From: Dermacentor variabilis
Taxonomy: Eukaryota; Arthropoda; Arachnida; Ixodida; Ixodidae
Length of the DNA stretch: 64,000 bases
Assembly (NCBI RefSeq): GCF_050947875.1
Contig: NC_134576.1
Span: 54,068,255-54,132,254 of the forward strand
Direction of reading: 5' to 3'
This document shows, one piece after another, positions 58,005 through 64,000 of this stretch (position 1 is the first letter of the stretch; each line of letters opens with the position of its first letter). The notes beneath the pieces are model-generated. The model ran no database searches and was not told the origin of the DNA. It worked only from the letters and a program-made list of their open reading frames with translations. The position numbers were made by a program, and so were the translations under genes.

Positions 58005-60817
58005 ATGAGGCTGAATCTGAACCTGGCAACGTTTAACGTTAGAACGTTATCTAGTGAGGCGAGTCTAGCAGTGTTATTGGAGGAATTAGAGGGTAGTAAA
58101 TGGGATATAATAGGGCTCAGTGAGGTTAGGAGGACAAAACAAGCATATACAGTGCTAAAAAGCGGGCACGTACTGTGCTACCGGGGCTTAGCGGAGAGAC
58201 AAGAACTAGGAGTCGGATTCCTGATTAATAAGGAAATAGCTGGTAACATACAGGAATTCTATAGCATTAACGAGAGGGTGGCAGGTCTTGTTGTGAAACT
58301 TAATAAGAGGTACAAATTGAAGGTGGTACAAGTCTATGCCCCTACATGCAGTCATGTTGACCAGGAAGTCGAAAGCTTTTATGAAGACATGGAATCGGCG
58401 ATGGGTAAAGTCAAAACAAAATACACTATACTGATGGGCGACTTCAATGCCAGGGTAGGCAAGAAGCAGGCTAGAGACAAGTCCGTAGGGGAATATGGCA
58501 TAGGCTCTAGGAATAGCAGAGGAAAGTTATTAATAGAGTTTACAGAACAGAATAATATGCGGATAATGAATACCTTTTTCCGCAAGCGGGTTAGTCGAAA
58601 GTGGACGTGGAGGAGCCCGAATGGTGAGACTAGAAATGAAATCGACTTCATACTCTGCGCGAACCCTGGCATCATACAAGATGTAGACGTGCTCGGCAAG
58701 GTACGCTGCAGTGACCATAGAATGGTAAGAACTCGAATAAGGCTAGACTTCAGGAGGGAACGCAAGAAACTGATACACAAGAAGCCAATCAATGAGTTAG
58801 CGGTAAGAGGGAAACTAGAGGAATTCCGGATCAAGCTACAGAACAGGTATTCGGCTTTAACTCAGGAAGATGACCTTAGTGTTGAAGCAATGAACGACAA
58901 TCTCATGGGCATCATTAAGGAGTGCGCAATAGAAGTCGGTGGTAACGCCGTTAGACAGGAAACCAGTAAGCTATCGCAGGAGACGAAAGATCTCATCAAG
59001 AAACGCCAATGTACGAAAGTCTCTAACCCTACAGCTAGAATAGAACTGGCAGAACTTTCTAAGTTAATCAACAAGCGTAAGACAGCGGACATCAGGAACT
59101 ATAATATGGATAGAATTGAACAGGCTCTCAGGAACGGAGGAAGCCTAAAAACAGTGAAGAAGAAACTAGGAATAGGCAAGAATCAGATGTGTGTGTTAAG
59201 AGACAAAGCCGGCAATATCGTTACTAATATGGATGAGATAGTTCAAGTGGCTGAGGAGTTCTATAGAGATTTATACAGTACCAGTGGCACCCACGACGAT
59301 AGTGGAAGAGAGAATACCCTAGAGGAATTCGAAATCCCACAGGTAACGCCAGAAGAAGTAAAGAAAGCCTTAGGAGCTATGCAAAGGGGGAAGGCAGCTG
59401 GGGAGGATCAGGTAACAGCAGATTTGTTGAAGGATGGTGGTCAGATTGTTCTAGAGAAACTGGCCACCCTGTATACGCAATGCCTCATAACCTCGAACGT
59501 ACCGGAATCTTGGAAGAACGCTAAAATAATCCTAATCCATAAGAAAGGGGACGACAACTACTTGAAAATTTATAGACCGATCAGCTTACTGTCCGTTGCC
59601 TACAAAGTATTTACTAAGGTAATCGCAAGTAGAATCAGGAACACCGTAGACTTCTGTCAACCAAGTGACCAGGCAGGATTCCGTAAAGGCTACTCAACAA
59701 TAGACCATATTCACACTATCAATCAAGTGATAGAGAAATGTGCAGAATATAACCAATCCTAATATATAGCTTTCATTGACTACGAGAAAGCGTTTGATTC
59801 AGTCGAAACCTCAGAAGTCATGGAGGCATTACGGAATCAGGGTGTAGATGAGCCATATGTAAAAATACTGGAAGATATCTATAGCGGCTCCACAGCCACC
59901 GTAGTCCTCCACAAAGAAAGCAACAAAATCCCAATAAAGAAAGGCGTCAGACAGGGAGATACGATCTCTCCAATGCTATTCACAGCATGTTTACAGGAGG
60001 TATTCAGAGACCTGGAGTGGGAAGAATTGGGGATAAAAGTTGATGGAGAATACCTTAGCAACTTGCGATTCGCTGATGATATTGCCTTGCTTAGTAACTT
60101 AGCAGACCAATTGCAATGCATGATCACTGACCTGGAGAGGCAAAGCAGAAGGGTGGGTCTGAAAATTAATCTGCAGAAAACTAAAGTAATGTTTAACAGT
60201 CTCGGAAGAGAACAGCAGTTTACGATAGGTAGCGAGGCACTGGAAGTGGTAAGGGAATACATCTCCTTAGGGCAGGTAGTGACCAAGGATCCGGATCATG
60301 AGACTGAAATAACCAGAAGAATAAGAATGGGTTGGGGGCGTTCGGCATGCATTCTCAAATTATGAAGAGCAGGTTGCCACTATCCCTCAAAAGGAAAGTG
60401 TATAACAGCTTTGTGTTACCAGTACTCACATATGGGGCAGAAACCTGGAGGCTTACGAAAAGGGTTCAGTTGAAATTGAGGACGACGAAACGAGCTATGG
60501 AAAGAAGAATGATGGGTGTAACGTTAAGGGATAAGAAAAGAGCAGATTGGGTGAGGCAACAAACGCTGGTAAATGACATCTTAGTTGAAATCAAGATATG
60601 GGCATGGGCCGGACATGTAATGAGGAGGGAAGATAACCGATGGTCATTAAGGGTTACGGACTGGATTCCAAGGGAAGGGAAGCGTAGCAGGGGGCGGCAG
60701 AAAGTTAGGTGGGTGGATGACATTAAGACGTTTGCAGGGACAACATGGCCACAATTAGTACATGACCGGGGTAGTTGGAGAAGTATGGGAGAGGCATTTG
60801 CCCTGGAGTGGGCGTAA
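58005..60817 (+). pseudogene. RTE/BovB-like LINE, copy 3
   Basis: Same lesions as copy 2: TAA at 59760-59762 after codon 585, and the frameshift near 60333. Private substitutions include Met for Val (EDMES), Val for Ala (QMCVLRD), Thr for Ser (RENTLEE), Ser for Pro before the stop, Ala for Gly (SNLADQ) and Ile for Lys (EIKIWAW). FADD is kept. Confidence 0.9.
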
Positions 60818-60818
60818 C

Positions 60819-60822
<4 letters not shown>

Positions 60823-60915
<93 letters not shown>
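60823..60915 (+). repeat. LINE 3' tail (ATG)n, copy 3
   Basis: 93 bp, 31 uninterrupted ATG units, 36 bp longer than copy 2 and without its ATT interruption. Confidence 0.95.
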
Positions 60916-61607
60916 TCAGGTTCATGCACGCACCATGTGGAGCCATGGCGTATGGTACGTCAGCAAAAATCATTTTCAGATACTCCTCAGTAAACCGGTA
61001 TGTTTAAGTACACCACATACGTGCCATTATCGAAAATAATTATGGGATGGCATAGCAGTACTCCAGTAGGTGGTAGAGCAGTATTTCAAGGTGTAATTGT
61101 CATAGAAATTGCATCTCATATCAGCGTCTGAAGAAAACAGGCAGTTCAGCGGCGAAGACAGTCCTGGCCCCATATCTTCAGGTTACTTCAACTGTAGAGC
61201 AACACGCAAAATTAGTTAAGATCAACGCAACAGGTCAATTTACGTTACTTTACCTAGAAACAAGATTCTCTGTAAAATTAGTTTGCATTGCAGCCAGAGG
61301 TAGTGGCGCAAGGAGGTTGGAGTGTAATCAGTTACGTTCAGGTGATGAAGAACAAGTTCTCTATGAGAGAAACTATGCGCAACCTGGCTGTAATACCCGC
61401 AGCTAAGCGAAGCAGCTGTCATCTTGTACATATCTAGAACGCAAAATAGATAACAGAAGATTTAGGAATCAAAAGGTAGTGGGAAAACTTCGTCATAGCC
61501 ACGTTGTGCACGCCGTACTAAGCCTTGTGGTCAAGTGCAAAGCTCACTTTCAGATTTGCTTGCTGGTAGAGTAAAGAGTGTGTGCGTACAAAAAGCGCTT
61601 GTTCACT

Positions 61608-61635
61608 GCGCATTTATGCGCACGCATAAATGCGC
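61608..61635. repeat. Perfect 13-bp inverted repeat, copy 3
   Basis: Identical to the other copies. Confidence 0.9.
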
Positions 61636-62257
61636 GGCAACTGATCAAGCTGATCACTGTGCTGCCGCGGGTCCTGTTCAACGGGCCCAAATGTGTGGGT
61701 AGCACATTTTTCAATGGTGGAATTGCCGGCATTATGCATCCAGATTCGTCAGCTGCTACCCTACCTCCTCGAAATATCAGACCATATCCGCTCCTTAGCA
61801 GTAAATCAAAACAACAGAAACGTACCTGCACTATTTATACTATCCAGCAGTGCAGAAGTACCTTGCCTCCATGACCAACGAGTCCCAATATACCTCGACG
61901 ATTTTCATCAGAATTTTATACTGATCTGCTATCATGTCCTTGTCATTCGATAACTACCCATTTCCCTAAAAAATATGCGCGAACCAACAGCAAATAAATC
62001 ATCAGAGACCGCGGTAGCTTCCACGTGGCACAGCGGTGTTAGCAGAGACGCCAAGACCTTGTTCCATCCATCACGGTGCGCAATGTAGTCAAACTTGGAG
62101 CATCCCTGACACTAAAGTTGCAAAGAATTGAAATACATACAACATGCAGTGTTCACTTAATTCACCATGCCGATCGACAGAGCTGTGGTTATGAGGAAAG
62201 ACTTCACTGTTGCACTCAGCTTATGCGGAAGGCTTGTTCCTCCGTGCGTCTACAACG

Positions 62258-62443
62258 AATTAGGAAAGAACAGCGCCAACTAAGACGATCACAAGTGGGG
62301 AGAACGACACAGGACAAGCGCCATCTTCACCTATCATTATTCACAGAAAAATTTCAGTGAATAAAGATAGATGAAGTTGGCGCTTGTCCTGCGTCGTTCT
62401 CCCCCCTTGTGATCGTCTTAGTTGGCGCTCTTCCTTCCTAATT
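62258..62443. mobile_element. Fold-back element, copy 3
   Basis: Same as copy 2. Confidence 0.8.
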
Positions 62444-62850
62444 CAAGTATGCACCATCTAGCCCAAATGAATGTGGTCTACAACGAATATGGTTCGTTAG
62501 AACCGCTAAAATTCTCAAGCTTGAAGAAACTATCCGCATTTCAGCAACCTAAAAGTGTGCACGGGCTGTCATTGTGGTTTATTCCCCTCCATTTCGGCAG
62601 CAACATCAGCTTTCAAGACCCAGGACGTGTGGAGGAGCGCAAAATGATTTAGGCTGTCTCAGGATAGCTTGTGCCCACCGTGCAGGAGCACAAGAAAATA
62701 TATCCGAGCACGGAAAAAGCGAAAAAAGAAGAAATCCGAAGAACGAACCATGCCTACCAAAGGGTACGTTTAACAAATAAAAACCTCAGAAAGAGTGACT
62801 AAGGCTGCAATTTTTCGCGACAAAGCCAAAAAAGAAATTCGGGCTTTCAA

Positions 62851-63838
62851 ATGTGCCTTCCTCAAACGCAACAGCTTGCTCTTCACGCAGTGTTGAAAGC
62901 TTCAAAAGCAAAGTCAGCGAGAGGAAAGCGCTATAAAACCAACTGGTTGATGACTTACCTCCCTCTGCTTATAGCCCTGCTTACCAGCCCTGCTGCTCAT
63001 AGGCTGATGTCAAAGATGAATATTTTGCCACTACCTACGTCATCGCGCCTTAAACAAATTATCAAGAGAATGCCTTGCGAGTTCGGTTTTAATAAGGTTT
63101 CGCTTAACAGCATTGGTGCACTTATTAAACAAGGAGTAAGCTGTTGTGGAATCCTCATACTAGACGATATGAAAGTGCGCCAAGCTGTCACATTCAACAA
63201 GCAAACATATCAAGTAGACGACCAGGAATCGACAGCCATGGCAGATCATGCACTTGTGCTTACGATTGTGCCCCTATTTCATTCGTGGGTACTACCAATC
63301 GCCAGCTTCGCTACAAAAAATGCATCTCCTGGAAGAGTCCTCGCAAGGATGGTTTTGAAAGCCGTCATAGAGCTTCATAAACAAAATGCTACAGTGATAG
63401 CCGTCATAAGCGATGGAGCAAGCACAAACAAGTGAATGTGATCAACATTTGATGTGACAGGCAACTCTCATGCACCTAAGCACAAAATTGAACATCCCTG
63501 TATTCCAGACAGCAGTCCATACTTCCTCTGTGGTGTGTCTCACATTGTGAAGTGCATAAGAAATCATCTGCTTCGTCACAAGTACGGCATGGTAGGTATC
63601 CGCTTTTTTATGTTAGCTTGTAACAAAATTAACGTCATCACAAAATATCAGCTCCAAATTTTCAATCATCTTTTTACTTTACAGAATGGCGAACATGAGA
63701 TCAACTATGACCGCTACTGTATACTTCAGGATGTTAACAGCAAGCAGCAGCTCCGTGCAGTACCAAAACTGACAAAAGAGCATGTGAACCCCGACAATTT
63801 GAGAAAAATGAATGTGCGGCTGGCTGTTCAGGCAGTTA
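62851..63838 (+). pseudogene. P2 transposase, copy 3
   Basis: Same as copy 2, with the intron-like segment at 63592-63684. One visible coding difference at its end (Val for Gly near 63835). Confidence 0.8.
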
Positions 63839-64000
63839 GCCGCCTATATTCAGCTAGATAACGGAAATCGGGCCGCAGTTTTGCCTTTCGTCATCTTTGC
63901 TTATAACACCGCCGTTCAATGCAAAACCGGTTACTCGCTATTCAACCTTGTTTATGGCCGTTCGCCCAGTTCCTTTCTCGACGTTTCTTTTCTGCCCCTG
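63839..64000 (+). pseudogene. Gypsy integrase fragment, copy 3, cut by window end
   Basis: Contains LPFVIFAYNTAVQCKTGYSL and part of the following GRSPSSFLD motif. Confidence 0.7.

Larger units (their letters stand above)
47514..64000 (+). repeat. Macro-tandem repeat, copy 3 (partial)
   Basis: Collinear with copy 2 to the window end, which falls inside the gypsy integrase fragment. Identical to copy 2 by eye until a 5-bp deletion near 53364, then scattered single-base differences. Whether it shares the 3.84-kb deletion cannot be seen. Confidence 0.95.

Noticed and set aside
60775..60993. ORFs with long Met or Ile runs near the LINE end
   Set aside because: They are translations of the (ATG)n tail on either strand.

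Overview
The window is eukaryotic nuclear DNA made almost entirely of mobile elements. The mix is two P-element/THAP-type transposases, an RTE/BovB-like LINE with a triplet tail, Ty3/gypsy fragments, a hAT-like element, a fold-back element, tRNA-derived SINE-like pieces and a SINE-like block I associate with hard ticks. This suggests a tick, probably metastriate. That assignment rests on recalled repeat families, not on a host gene. I see no intact host gene, no rRNA, no CRISPR array and no operon.

The dominant structure is a very long direct tandem repeat. Copy 1 is 1-25695, copy 2 is 25696-47513 (period 21,818), and copy 3 starts at 47514 and runs off the window end. Each copy has the same order: a GC-rich block with a minus-strand hypothetical ORF; a GT/GC microsatellite and SINE-like block; a broken P/THAP transposase (P1) split near its C-terminus by a 1.7-kb hAT-like element; an unassigned stretch with a 66-codon ORF; an RTE/BovB-like LINE ending in (ATG)n; a fold-back element; a second, different P-like transposase (P2); and nested gypsy fragments. 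After the gypsy block come a degenerate satellite of about 115 bp, a hairpin, a tRNA-like SINE and an AT-rich spacer.

Copy 1 carries 3.84 kb of gypsy sequence (minus-strand pol plus plus-strand LTR/gag) that copy 2 lacks. Copy 2 has an 8-bp filler at the deletion scar. Copy 1 differs from copy 2 by about 1% over much of positions 1-21904. From 21905 onward I see no difference between copies 1 and 2, and this carries on into copy 2 versus copy 3 until about 31546/53364. After that copies 2 and 3 differ only at scattered sites. This fits an old duplication followed by a recent unequal crossover or conversion, although a partly artefactual assembly must be excluded.

No element looks autonomous now. 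The transposases have lost catalytic residues or carry stops. The LINE is interrupted at the same two places by different lesions in different copies. The gypsy pieces are partial. The main interest is the macro-repeat itself, its mosaic history, and the nested structure of the two P-like elements.
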